This document shows, in pieces, positions 7,823 through 16,190 of a stretch of DNA of 57,402 nucleotides. Below the pieces are notes generated by a model. That model ran no database searches. It had not been told where the DNA came from and saw nothing but the letters and a program-made list of their open reading frames with translations. The stretch lies in the NCBI GenBank assembly GCA_012522505.1, contig JAAYKJ010000019.1, positions 1-57,402 of the forward strand, in the 5' to 3' direction. Each line of letters begins with the position of its first letter. The first letter of the stretch is position 1. A program made the translations under genes and the position numbers. This DNA comes from Clostridiaceae bacterium. GTDB lineage: Bacteria > Bacillota > Clostridia > DSM-8532.

Positions 7823-8172
7823 CGGAATAATACTTAATCTTCGCAACAGGAATATACTTGCTGTAACCCGATTGTCTTTCTTTTGTAATCTTTTTAATCA
7901 AAACGTAAACCTTGTTTCAGTAGTCTTTTATCCACCTGCATGATAAAATATAAAGGGTAAGATTTGTCCCCCACACCTATTAAGTGGCTTAAGCCACAGA
8001 GTAAGGTAGTGTATTTTTGCCTACCAGGGGAAAAAACACGTTTTGGCGGGGATCTGATTACCAAAATCAGGCGGTGAGCCTGCGTATCGTACCTCGCAGA
8101 ATGGAACCTATTTTCGGTCAGAGAGGTCTAAGATTAAACAAACGAAAGAAAAGATTGTTGGAGGGTTTACAT
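7823..8172. other. Intergenic region holding structured element B
   Basis: There are 350 bases between the chromate transporter and the phosphodiester glycosidase gene. The second half holds structured element B, listed separately. The first half is AT-rich; I see no confident promoter or terminator in it. Confidence 0.55.
7967..8100 (+). ncRNA. Candidate structured RNA element, copy B, in leader of phosphodiester glycosidase gene
   Basis: Second copy of the element at 4049-4160, 73 bases before the ATG of the downstream gene. It has a palindromic hairpin GTGGCTTAAGCCAC (7984-7997), GAGTAAGGTA, GTGTATTTTT (8009-8018), a CC...GGGG loop, AAAAAACACG (8031-8040) and GCGGGG (8046-8051). GCGGGG can pair with CCTCGC at 8092-8097, enclosing a CTGATT/AATCAG hairpin. 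The first hairpin differs in sequence from copy A but stays palindromic, which looks like covariation. ACAC at 7973-7976 and at 8036-8039 could compete for GTGT, giving a possible switch. Class unknown to me. Confidence 0.5.
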
Positions 8173-11100
8173 ATGAATTTAAAAAAGGCAGGAGCCATTC
8201 TTTTGTCGGGGCTATTGCTTGTCTCCTCAACTGCCGTTGTATCGAGGGCGACGGAGGTCCCTGCAGAAAATAATGTTATTTATCAGTGGTCGGAAAGCAA
8301 AAACATTACAACCGGTGTAAGCCAGGAGAAAATCGTGCGTTTTACCGATCTGGGCTGGCAGACCATCTATGTTCTGACTGCAGATCTGAATAATACCAAT
8401 GTACATATCGACACACTAGCCAATAAAGAAACCATTCAAAAACCGCTGACAACATCGGAGCATATGAACGAGTGGGGAGCCATTGCGGGAATTAACGGCA
8501 GCTTCTTCCTCGCTTCGGAGCAAGTCGGCCTTCAGAATCCCATCGGCCCAATGGTTCAGTCACATAACATTAAGACGGCCGATGCAACCTTTAATCTTGA
8601 CAAAGATAATATGGCAACCTTTGCGATCGATAACGCCAATGCGGCGGTTTTCGGATACTGGAAAACCAACATCCAGGTCTACGCACCCAATGGAGCGTGT
8701 ATCAACGCGGCGAGGTATAACGAACCTTACTATGGGTATACCGACTTTACCATTATCGACAGAAAATGGCGTACAACAACCATCGGAACCCGGGATGGTT
8801 ATTATCCCGATATTACAGAGATGATTGTTGAAAACGGTATTGTGAAGGAAATTAGACAGAATATGCCGGCTACCGACATTCCTGTGAACGGTTACGTAGT
8901 AATTACCCGGAAGGACAACACACCGCAGATCACAGAAAATTTCAAAGTGGGCGATCCTGTAGGTTTCGATATTCATGCTACACCAGACTGGAAACAAATG
9001 AAAATGGCTGTCAGCGGCGGTGGGATGATTGTGGTTGATGGTGTAATTCCGCAAACCTTTACCCACGAAGTAGCTGGCAGGCACCCCAGAACAGCTGTTG
9101 GAAGCAGTCAAAACGGTAAAAGACTTTATCTTGTGGCCGTTGATGGCAGGCAGTCACACAGTATCGGTATGACGATGCAGGAGTTGGCTGCGTTCATGCT
9201 GGAGATCGGGGCATGGAATGCAGTGGCAATGGACGGCGGCGGTTCTACTACCTTGGTTTCCAGAGAACCAGGCACGAGTAGTCTTGTTGTTCAAAACAGT
9301 CCCAGTGATGGTGTTCAGCGCAGGATCCCCAATGCGATAGGCGTTTTTTCTACAGCCCCCCCTTCACCGTTGGCAAAGCTGGAAATCCATACAGTCGATC
9401 CCAACGTTTTTATCAATACTTCCAGAGAATATACAGTAACCGGGTATGATGCTTATCTGAATCCTGTGATGATCAACCCGGAAGAAGTAAAATGGGAAGT
9501 ATCAGGTATCGAGGGCAATTTCGAAGGAAATATTCTGAAGCCTTCTACCTATGGTACTGGAAAAGTGACTGCAACGTTAGGCGATGTTCAAGCTGAATTT
9601 CCGGTATATGTATTAGGTGGGCCTGCAATGCTGACGCTAAACCATCAGGATATTACATTAATCACAAAGGAAAGCAAAACCTTTACAGTTATGGGCCATC
9701 ATTCCGAGGGCTACAAAGCAGTGATAGACCCTCGTGATGTAGAGTGGAGAACGATGGGCGGTGTTGGGTTCTTCTCAGAAGATACATTTGTATCAACCCA
9801 ATCCGGTTATGGATATATCCAGGCATCAGTGGGCCAGGCTCAGGCATACTGCGGGGTAACGGTTCTTCCAACGGTAAGCACCCTTGTTGACACATTTGAA
9901 AAACAAAATGCATCCTTCCTGCCTTATCCGTCTACGGTGACAGGTTCTTACACCATATCTTCCGAACAGAAGCACGGTGGTGAAAAATCGGGCAAACTGG
10001 CCTATAGCTTTGAAATGGCCGAAACCAACAGGGCGGCTTATGTGGAATTTTCAGGGAACGGTATCGAACTACCTCAGAATGCTATCCGGGTAGGTGTTTG
10101 GGTTTATAACAGTCAGGAAAACTCAAACTGGCTCAGGATTGAGGTAAAGGACAGCCAAAATAGGGTGTACAGGCTGGGAGACCTTACAAAGCTTGATTGG
10201 AAAGGCTGGCGCTATGTGGAAATCCCGCTTAATGGTGTTCCGATGCCTGCCAGGCTCACACGAATCTATCTTGTACAGGTTAATCCGATTGCCGAAATCG
10301 GAACGGTATATTTCGACGATTTAAGTGTCATCACGGTGGAGCGTGAAAAGATGACTACCGAAACCGCGGTAAAACCATTGGAGAATATCGTCGCAGAGAA
10401 TTTTGAAAAGGGTACTGTAGGGTTTTCATCCTATCCCTCTTGGGTTCCAGGGGGTGCTGAGATCACAAAGGACTATGCAAACTCGGGTCTATCAAGTGCA
10501 CGGTTGGATTATGTGTTCAAAGAGGCGCCCGAAACACAGGCAGCTTACCTGATGCTTGGTGAAAATGGGATCAGTATCCCCGAAGCAACCGAAACCATCG
10601 GTCTGTGGGCCTACAGTAGGAGGTTTACAAAGAGTTGGCTTCGTGCAGAGGTGATTGATGCAAAGGGAGAAAAAAAATATGTGATGTTTTCCGAAGGGAT
10701 TAGCTGGACCGGTTGGAGGTATGTAGAAGGAAACATAGCACATATTGAAAAACCTGCAAAAGTCACGCGTCTGTATGTCGTTAATCCTTCTCCGATCAAC
10801 GAGGAAGGCCATATTTTCCTTGATGATTTGCAGTTCACTTTGAAAACACAAGCACAGGTTGACTTTAACAATTTGCCAGCCGATTCTGAACCTGTCGACA
10901 ACAGGAACCAGCCAAAAACCTTTGTGCCAGGGGAGAAGAACTACCGCTTCTCGGTGTTCGGCGAAGCGAGAGAACCAGCAAATGATGTTGAGAAATATCT
11001 GACTGATTACCTGGCAGATAAGATTAACAAATATATTGAGATTGGTGCTTTCGTAGGAAGTGGCTCTCACAATGTGCTGTCCCAGGTTCAAAAACCTACC

Positions 11101-11529
11101 GTAGCTACGGGTACTGGTTACAGTTCCATGGACATGCAGGGATCCAGGTTTATTTCTCTTGATATGAGGGCGAAAAGCCTCAGGAACGGCGCTACAGGAC
11201 AGTGGTCCTGGCTTATCCAGCAGATGGACAGCTTTACAGGGGAGAATATATTCCTGTTTCTTGAAAATGATCCGAAAACCTTTACCGATAAGATGGAATA
11301 CAGCCTCTTACAGGATATTCTTGTTCAATACCGTGGGAAGTTTCAAAACATATGGGTATTCTACAAAGGAACGGAGAACAAGGTAACGAAGGACAGAGGA
11401 GTGCGCTATTTATCAACCTGTGGCTTCGATGTACCGGATCTTTCCGCCGAGAACAAAAAAGCGGCTCAGTATATTCTCGTTACCATTTTCGACGATCAGG
11501 TAACTTACGAATACAAGCCGATAGAATAA
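8173..11529 (+). CDS. Secreted phosphodiester glycosidase (NAGPA family) with two beta-sandwich modules and a degenerate phosphoesterase-like C-terminus
   Basis: A 1118-residue exported protein. A signal peptide (about 1-27) is followed by an NAGPA/DUF2233 phosphodiester glycosidase domain (about 60-390) with GINGSFF near 106, RHPRTAVG, VDGRQSHSIGMTMQEL and DGGGSTT near 354, the usual signature residues. Next come an Ig-like stretch (about 400-565) and two homologous modules at about 569-722 and 737-889. Each begins with a (D/E)xFEK motif and contains ANRAAY- or TQAAY-like, KxWLRxEV and GWRYVE motifs, resembling carbohydrate-binding beta-sandwiches. The last 190 residues look like a metallophosphoesterase fold without its metal ligands. 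Such proteins uncap or cleave phosphodiester-linked sugars in wall or exopolysaccharide; the substrate here is unknown. The start at 8173 has GGAGGG seven bases upstream. Confidence 0.85.
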   Translation: MNLKKAGAILLSGLLLVSSTAVVSRATEVPAENNVIYQWSESKNITTGVSQEKIVRFTDLGWQTIYVLTADLNNTNVHIDTLANKETIQKPLTTSEHMNEWGAIAGINGSFFLASEQVGLQNPIGPMVQSHNIKTADATFNLDKDNMATFAIDNANAAVFGYWKTNIQVYAPNGACINAARYNEPYYGYTDFTIIDRKWRTTTIGTRDGYYPDITEMIVENGIVKEIRQNMPATDIPVNGYVVITRKDNTPQITENFKVGDPVGFDIHATPDWKQMKMAVSGGGMIVVDGVIPQTFTHEVAGRHPRTAVGSSQNGKRLYLVAVDGRQSHSIGMTMQELAAFMLEIGAWNAVAMDGGGSTTLVSREPGTSSLVVQNSPSDGVQRRIPNAIGVFSTAPPSPLAKLEIHTVDPNVFINTSREYTVTGYDAYLNPVMINPEEVKWEVSGIEGNFEGNILKPSTYGTGKVTATLGDVQAEFPVYVLGGPAMLTLNHQDITLITKESKTFTVMGHHSEGYKAVIDPRDVEWRTMGGVGFFSEDTFVSTQSGYGYIQASVGQAQAYCGVTVLPTVSTLVDTFEKQNASFLPYPSTVTGSYTISSEQKHGGEKSGKLAYSFEMAETNRAAYVEFSGNGIELPQNAIRVGVWVYNSQENSNWLRIEVKDSQNRVYRLGDLTKLDWKGWRYVEIPLNGVPMPARLTRIYLVQVNPIAEIGTVYFDDLSVITVEREKMTTETAVKPLENIVAENFEKGTVGFSSYPSWVPGGAEITKDYANSGLSSARLDYVFKEAPETQAAYLMLGENGISIPEATETIGLWAYSRRFTKSWLRAEVIDAKGEKKYVMFSEGISWTGWRYVEGNIAHIEKPAKVTRLYVVNPSPINEEGHIFLDDLQFTLKTQAQVDFNNLPADSEPVDNRNQPKTFVPGEKNYRFSVFGEAREPANDVEKYLTDYLADKINKYIEIGAFVGSGSHNVLSQVQKPTVATGTGYSSMDMQGSRFISLDMRAKSLRNGATGQWSWLIQQMDSFTGENIFLFLENDPKTFTDKMEYSLLQDILVQYRGKFQNIWVFYKGTENKVTKDRGVRYLSTCGFDVPDLSAENKKAAQYILVTIFDDQVTYEYKPIE

Positions 11530-11591
11530 CAGGAACCGAAAGACCGAATTACTTATCGAATGTCTGACGTAACCGCTTGAGATTGCTTTAT

Positions 11592-11632
11592 AAGGAGACA
11601 AATCCTGAACTTCAGGATTTGTCTCCTTTTTA
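11592..11632 (+). terminator. Strong Rho-independent terminator
   Basis: Eighteen-base perfect inverted arms (11592-11609 and 11611-11628) flank a single base and run into TTTTT. It ends transcription of the phosphodiester glycosidase gene. Confidence 0.92.
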
Positions 11633-11893
11633 ATATGTGAACGGTGTATTTTCTGACCATGAAAATAGGCTTGTCCGGTAAACCTTTGTGTTTGCTTCCC
11701 ATTTTGTAATGAGTTTACTTATCAACTGCAGTTTGACTTGTCGGAAGAAACAAATCCTTCCTGTACCATCAACCGATAAGTATAAAAATCCCAATTATGA
11801 ATATTCCAATTCGTGATGTTATATGATACCATATAAATAAAAAAGTAAAAATCAGGCAACAATTATATGGTCATAAATTAAAAGGGGAACTTC
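11633..11893. other. AT-rich intergenic region before the GT-C gene
   Basis: About 260 bases without a gene. It is notably AT-rich just before the next start (ATATGATACCATATAAATAA). It must hold that gene's promoter, but I could not settle on one -35/-10 pair. Confidence 0.5.
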
Positions 11894-13408
11894 ATGAAAA
11901 ATGGAAGTAAAGAGTATCTTTTCCTATTAAACGCTAAAGTTAATAAAAAGAATACTCAGAAAAAAAATATTTCTATTTCATTGTTACTTCAAAAAACTGT
12001 TTTCATAGTGTCTTTTATCATTGGAACCATTATTGTATATCATAATATAGAGTTTCTGTTTTCTGGTAAACTTGTCAGTGCTCTTCCAGTCTGTGTCATC
12101 ATATTATTGATCATCGCTGCGATGGTTTTATTTTTGCGTATCAATATGCCGGACAAATTCCAGCCGCTCATCATTGTCATCGTTAGTTTTCTCATTCGTA
12201 CCACTTTTGCTTTGGAGGTAGTGACTCCAGTGACAGGAGATTTTTTGCTGCAATATCGAGCTGCACAAGATATCGTTGCGAATAACCCAATATGGTTAAG
12301 TCAAAGTTTTTTCTCTACCTGGGGTTACCAGATTCCTTTTGTATATTATGAAGCATTAGTAGTAAAGCTTTTCGAGAGCGAAATAGCCCTAAAACTGCTA
12401 AACGTTCTTTTTATGACAGGAACGAATCTGATCGTTTATTTATTGGCCAAAGAGGTTTCGACATCACGCGCTGCTTTTATCACATCGTTTTTATATGCGA
12501 TATATCCGTCTCCGGTTCCTTTAGCCTCTTTTCTAACCAACCAACACATTTCCCTTTTCTTTATATTGCTGGGAATTTACTTTCTTCTGATGGGCAACCA
12601 TTCGAAGCATTATGTTTTATCAGGTGTGTTTATTTGCATTGGGAACTTAATGCGGCCGGAAGGGATTCTGGTTATTTTGTCAGCTGTGATCTATGCTGCC
12701 ATTTTAGCTGTTAAGGAAGATTGCTTGAAAGGGATTATCAGTATTCTCAAACCGGTATTATTGCTTGTTCTTTCATATGTGCTATTATCTCAGATGTCTT
12801 CTTTTCTGTTCAAAGTAACGAAAGCTTCACCCAATGGCATAAAGAACAATTGTCCCGAATGGAAATTTGTTTTAGGATTGGATACAGAATCAAAGGGATT
12901 GTATAATGAAAAAAATTCATACGTTTTGAATATTCCGGATGACAATGAGAGAAGAAAAGAATCCTGGGAAATTATTGTCCATTCTCTTCAAACATGTAAA
13001 AGTATACCGCAATTCTTTTGGGAGAAATCAAGAATCATGTGGGGAAATGCAGAGACTACCTCATGGTCATTGCTGCATATAGAAAGAGAGCGGCCTGTGT
13101 TTGAGTTTTCAACAGATTATACTTATGACAAGGCAATTCAATTGATAATATCTTTTGAAAAGATACTATACATAATACAATTTATACTTTTACCCTTTTC
13201 ATGCCTCATCCTATTGAAAAATAAACAACTGCGAGGGACAAAAGCGTTATTTCTGTTAGTACTGATCTGTGGCAATTTTCTTTTGTACCTGTTCATTGAA
13301 ATTCAGGTAAGATACCGTTATTTTATCATGCCTTTTGTTTTCATAATGGGGGCTTTGGCGATAGAAAGGGTAATTTACGGTATTCTCCATAAAAATTCTC
13401 TGGAATAG
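11894..13408 (+). CDS. Multi-pass membrane glycosyltransferase, GT-C fold (GT39/ArnT-like)
   Basis: A 504-residue integral membrane protein with roughly ten or more hydrophobic segments. After the first segments comes a TGDFLLQYRAAQDI loop near residue 115, the position where GT-C transferases of the PMT/ArnT/DUF2029 type carry their catalytic Asp in the first outer loop. These enzymes move a sugar from a polyprenyl-phosphate carrier to a wall polymer, lipid or protein outside the membrane. The last outer region and the RYRYFIMPF end are typical of the class. The gene is visibly richer in A and T than its neighbours, stands alone, and meets the LCP gene tail to tail 15 bases away. Substrate is unknown; recent acquisition is possible. 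GGGG nine bases before the ATG serves as SD. Confidence 0.7.
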   Translation: MKNGSKEYLFLLNAKVNKKNTQKKNISISLLLQKTVFIVSFIIGTIIVYHNIEFLFSGKLVSALPVCVIILLIIAAMVLFLRINMPDKFQPLIIVIVSFLIRTTFALEVVTPVTGDFLLQYRAAQDIVANNPIWLSQSFFSTWGYQIPFVYYEALVVKLFESEIALKLLNVLFMTGTNLIVYLLAKEVSTSRAAFITSFLYAIYPSPVPLASFLTNQHISLFFILLGIYFLLMGNHSKHYVLSGVFICIGNLMRPEGILVILSAVIYAAILAVKEDCLKGIISILKPVLLLVLSYVLLSQMSSFLFKVTKASPNGIKNNCPEWKFVLGLDTESKGLYNEKNSYVLNIPDDNERRKESWEIIVHSLQTCKSIPQFFWEKSRIMWGNAETTSWSLLHIERERPVFEFSTDYTYDKAIQLIISFEKILYIIQFILLPFSCLILLKNKQLRGTKALFLLVLICGNFLLYLFIEIQVRYRYFIMPFVFIMGALAIERVIYGILHKNSLE

Positions 13409-13423
13409 ACCGCTCAAGCCTAT

Positions 13424-14509
13424 TCATTTTGTGCGGATCAATTCATATAGTGCGTCGTTAACCATTCTGGAACCGGTGCATTCGATGGTCACCGATTCAA
13501 TCGAATACTCATTCTCAAGTATTCTTTTCAAAAGCCTTGAATACTGGTATGCATCACCAATGCTTTCGATACTTGTGTTGGCATTATTCTTAAAGATTTC
13601 ATATACTTTGCCCGTCTTCCCAAGATTTCGAAGCGTTGCGTGCTGCTTGAAAAAGGATTTCAGAAAAAGAAAGGTATTGTCTGCCCGGGAATAACTGACC
13701 AACTGTCCCGATTCGTTGTACCCCTGCCTGAATCGGACAAATCCCTCCGCTTGGGTACCATTTAAGACCTGAAGGCCGGGTTCCAGATGGATATAGAGAT
13801 CCTGAGTGGGGTCATCATAATGCATTGCATAGGGGACATTGACGACTACACCCCCGAAATAGTCCACCATTTCACGAAATCCGTCGGTTTCGATAGCGAT
13901 ATAGTCATCGACTTTGATATTGAAGATTTCCTGGATCAGATCGGTTATAAAATTGATGTCCTGTTTTCCTGAGAAACGTTCATTTTCAGGCGCGTACTTT
14001 ATCTTTCTGCCAACTACATGAGCTGCATTCAGTTTTCTGGACCCTTTTTCGTTAAAAAATTCGTATGCGGTATCGTGCAGCTTCTCCAGTATGGCGTCGG
14101 AGTAATCAATATAAATATCTCTTGGCAGATCGATCAAGCGTATGGTTTCATTCTTCTCATTAACGGATACAACGACCAGGGTATCAAAATTGGAATAAGC
14201 CGGATCCTTTCCGATGAGCAAGACATTCTTACTATCCTGATCAGACAGGGAGGTATAATAACGTTGGCCCTTGGTCAGTGATTCAGGTTTCTCCTGCGAC
14301 TCTTCCAGGTTACCCTGGTCTGTATGAAAAGCCCGGGGCAGCGGGAGCGGTGTTATGACACTGGACGAGTCTGGTTCGGAGAGTTTTGCTTTGATCGTGC
14401 TCAGCCTGCGCTCCTGTTCGTTTCTTGCCTTTGTTATGATACCATAAAACAGGGTGCCCGTTATGATGACCATGAAAAGTGTAAAGACAAGAAATATTTT
14501 TTTCGTCAT
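13424..14509 (-). CDS. LytR-CpsA-Psr (LCP) family wall-polymer ligase
   Basis: A 361-residue membrane-anchored protein with one N-terminal membrane segment (about 5-25), a low-complexity linker and an LCP domain from about residue 90. Family blocks are NVLLIGKD, FDTLVVVSVN, IDLPRDIYIDY (the Pro-Arg-Asp motif), KLNAAH, DGFREMVDYFGGVVVNVP and LNGTQAEGFVRFRQG. LCP enzymes transfer teichoic acid, capsule or other phosphate-linked glycans from lipid carriers to peptidoglycan. The Asp and Arg residues that bind the pyrophosphate are present. GAGG sits eight bases upstream of the ATG. The neighbouring GT-C glycosyltransferase could build part of such a glycan, but the genes are convergent, so the link is inference. 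Confidence 0.9.
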   Translation of the reverse strand: MTKKIFLVFTLFMVIITGTLFYGIITKARNEQERRLSTIKAKLSEPDSSSVITPLPLPRAFHTDQGNLEESQEKPESLTKGQRYYTSLSDQDSKNVLLIGKDPAYSNFDTLVVVSVNEKNETIRLIDLPRDIYIDYSDAILEKLHDTAYEFFNEKGSRKLNAAHVVGRKIKYAPENERFSGKQDINFITDLIQEIFNIKVDDYIAIETDGFREMVDYFGGVVVNVPYAMHYDDPTQDLYIHLEPGLQVLNGTQAEGFVRFRQGYNESGQLVSYSRADNTFLFLKSFFKQHATLRNLGKTGKVYEIFKNNANTSIESIGDAYQYSRLLKRILENEYSIESVTIECTGSRMVNDALYELIRTK

Positions 14510-14606
14510 ATTATCGCCTCATATCGTTCAGATAAAATCAGTGACATTTTTTATTTTTCTCATCTATCAACGTATTATTACAACTGAAAGTATTGCGTGA
14601 CATACT

Positions 14607-14636
14607 CCCACCACCTTAAGAGGTGGGGACTTTTTG
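14607..14636 (+). other. Hairpin CCCACC/GGTGGG with following T run, possible IS200/IS605-end remnant
   Basis: A six-bp GC-rich stem (14607-14612 with 14622-14627) and ACTTTTT lie between uvsE and the LCP gene. Both of these genes run on the minus strand, so the T run faces the wrong way to terminate uvsE. Hairpins of this look also occur at the ends of IS200/IS605 elements, but no transposase or guide sequence is present nearby. Confidence 0.35.
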
Positions 14637-14673
14637 TTTATATACAGTAAAAGTAACATCCGCAACACCTCGG

Positions 14674-15570
14674 CTATGAATTCAACATATTGATTGCCGC
14701 CATGCATTTTACAGCAGACAGGTTCTTATCCTTTACTTCGATCATGATGTCCAGATCTTGATGCTCGATCGTATTTATAAAATGGACAAATTCGCCCACT
14801 GCTATACTGTCGCAATGAGCGCCGGGTGGCTTACCGGGAGCTTGTTGCGAGTAATGTAATTTTTGTGGGCCATCCCAGATATGCCACGTACGTTGGCAGC
14901 TAGCGATCCACTCTGCATCATTTTTACCAACCTGACCAGGATTGACCAAGTTGTGCAGCGTATCATAAACCACTGGAATATGGATTTTTTCGGAAATCGC
15001 AAGAACATCCCCAGTTGTATAACTTTTATCATCATTTTCGATGACGAGCCTATCGCGTACGCCCTTGGGTAACCGCCCATAGTTGGCAATAAACCTGTCC
15101 ATTGCGGCCTGCTTGTTGTCATAGACGCCTCCAATATGCAGGATCAGTTTATGTTCAGGGCCCAACCCCAAGCAGTCCAAAACCCTTGCGTGATAGTTCA
15201 GATCATCGATGCTTCTTTGAACAATATCATCGTTGTATGAATTGATAACGGTGTATTGGCCCGGGTGCATGGATACACGCATGTTGCTGGCCTTTATCTT
15301 ATGACCGATGGTTTGAAGCCATGATGAATACATGTCCCACCAGGGTAGCTGATTTACAGGACTTGAACCAAACGGAATCAGATTGGAACTGATGCGGAAC
15401 AGCTGAATACCGGTGCGGATATTGTAATTTACCAGATTCTCCAATGCGTTCAGGTTGTGCCAGGTAAGTTCCATCAACCTTGGAACGGTTGCGTTTTTCA
15501 TCAGGCACCTTTTCATTTTGGTATGAGGCACCCCAATGGCAAGACACGCATATCCAATTCGCAAAACCAA
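14674..15570 (-). CDS. uvsE: UV damage DNA endonuclease UvsE/UVDE
   Basis: A 298-residue TIM-barrel endonuclease. It nicks DNA 5' of UV photoproducts and other lesions, starting excision repair independently of UvrABC. Family motifs are RIGYACLAIGVP, NYNIRTGIQLFRISSNLIPFGS, MHPGQYTVINS, HIGGVYDNK (metal ligand His), RLVIENDDKSYT (metal ligand Glu) and VVYDTLHN. These metal-binding residues are all in place. The start is TTG 15570, with AAAGGA eight bases upstream; it gives the expected LRIGYA beginning. There is a normal length and no extra domain. The downstream LCP gene runs the same way 165 bases further on; no functional link. Confidence 0.95.
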   Translation of the reverse strand: MVLRIGYACLAIGVPHTKMKRCLMKNATVPRLMELTWHNLNALENLVNYNIRTGIQLFRISSNLIPFGSSPVNQLPWWDMYSSWLQTIGHKIKASNMRVSMHPGQYTVINSYNDDIVQRSIDDLNYHARVLDCLGLGPEHKLILHIGGVYDNKQAAMDRFIANYGRLPKGVRDRLVIENDDKSYTTGDVLAISEKIHIPVVYDTLHNLVNPGQVGKNDAEWIASCQRTWHIWDGPQKLHYSQQAPGKPPGAHCDSIAVGEFVHFINTIEHQDLDIMIEVKDKNLSAVKCMAAINMLNS

Positions 15571-15712
15571 AAACCTGTCCTTTCATGCAAAATATTCAAT
15601 AACAGTTTCCTGCAAATACCGCTGTTCTACTTGCTCACCACGGCTATCATCATAGTTCATAGCTTTTGCCATTGAGAATAAACTATTCGTCAGAAAATTT
15701 CAAAAACTTCCC

Positions 15713-15741
15713 TTGTGCACACGACGAGATTGGGGTATAAT
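15713..15741 (+). promoter_or_regulatory. Sigma-A promoter of the alaA T-box transcript
   Basis: TTGTGC at 15713-15718, a 17-base spacer and TATAAT at 15736-15741. It lies about 60 bases before the T-box stem I. Confidence 0.75.
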
Positions 15742-15799
15742 AGAAAAAATTAATCTGCTTTCCGGTTATGGAATAGCAGGCAGAACTGAAAAACCAAAG

Positions 15800-16040
15800 G
15801 CAATGAAGAAGAGGAGTACGTATCTTAACCTCACAGAGAGCCGGAAATGGTGGGAATCCGGCAGGTGAACATACCGAAGGCAGCTTCCGAGCCTCCTCCC
15901 GAACAGAGTAGGGAGAGACGTTTCTCTCACGTTACAGAGGGACAGTATGATAGTACTGGATAAAGCCGGACATTATTTGTCAATTAGGGTGGTACCGCGG
16001 ATAACTCTTCCGTCCCTTTGTGGATTGGAAGAGTTTTTTA
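15800..16040 (+). promoter_or_regulatory. T-box leader (tRNA-sensing attenuator), probably alanine-specific
   Basis: The stem I start GAAGAGGAGTA and AGAGAGCC block, the GTTACAGAGGGAC stem III region and the T-box itself AGGGTGGTACCGCG (15986-15999) are all present. The terminator AACTCTTCC/GGAAGAGTT plus T run (16003-16039) follows. Uncharged tRNA would stabilise the antiterminator and switch on the downstream gene. In stem I, GTAT-TT-ACCT pairs with AGGT-AA-ATAC, so the specifier loop lies at about 15875-15893. That stretch contains the alanine codons GCA (15880), GCT (15883) and GCC (15891). Which one pairs with tRNA is not settled. Alanine fits the gene that follows. Confidence 0.93.
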
Positions 16041-16190
16041 TTACCCTTTGGCTTTCCGGACTTCATGTTGCATATGGGCAGAACCCAACGGCTGAAGGGC
16101 ATGCTTCAGGTTTTGTAGGGTTGATGAGATTCCTTTCAACAGGAGGTAACCATCATCATTGCCCCAAAAAAGATGGAAGGAGAGCTTTTT

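Noticed and set aside
7967-8100. Assignment of element B to a c-di-GMP, c-di-AMP, TPP, cobalamin or Mg riboswitch
   Set aside because: The core motifs of those classes, as I know them, are not present, so no class name is given.
8017-8172. In-frame N-terminal extension of the phosphodiester glycosidase
   Set aside because: The extension covers the structured element and lacks an SD, while the ATG at 8173 has GGAGGG and begins a signal peptide.
10492-11091. A 199-codon minus-strand frame opposite the phosphodiester glycosidase gene
   Set aside because: Shadow frame; no SD, no motif, and the plus-strand modules are clearly coding.
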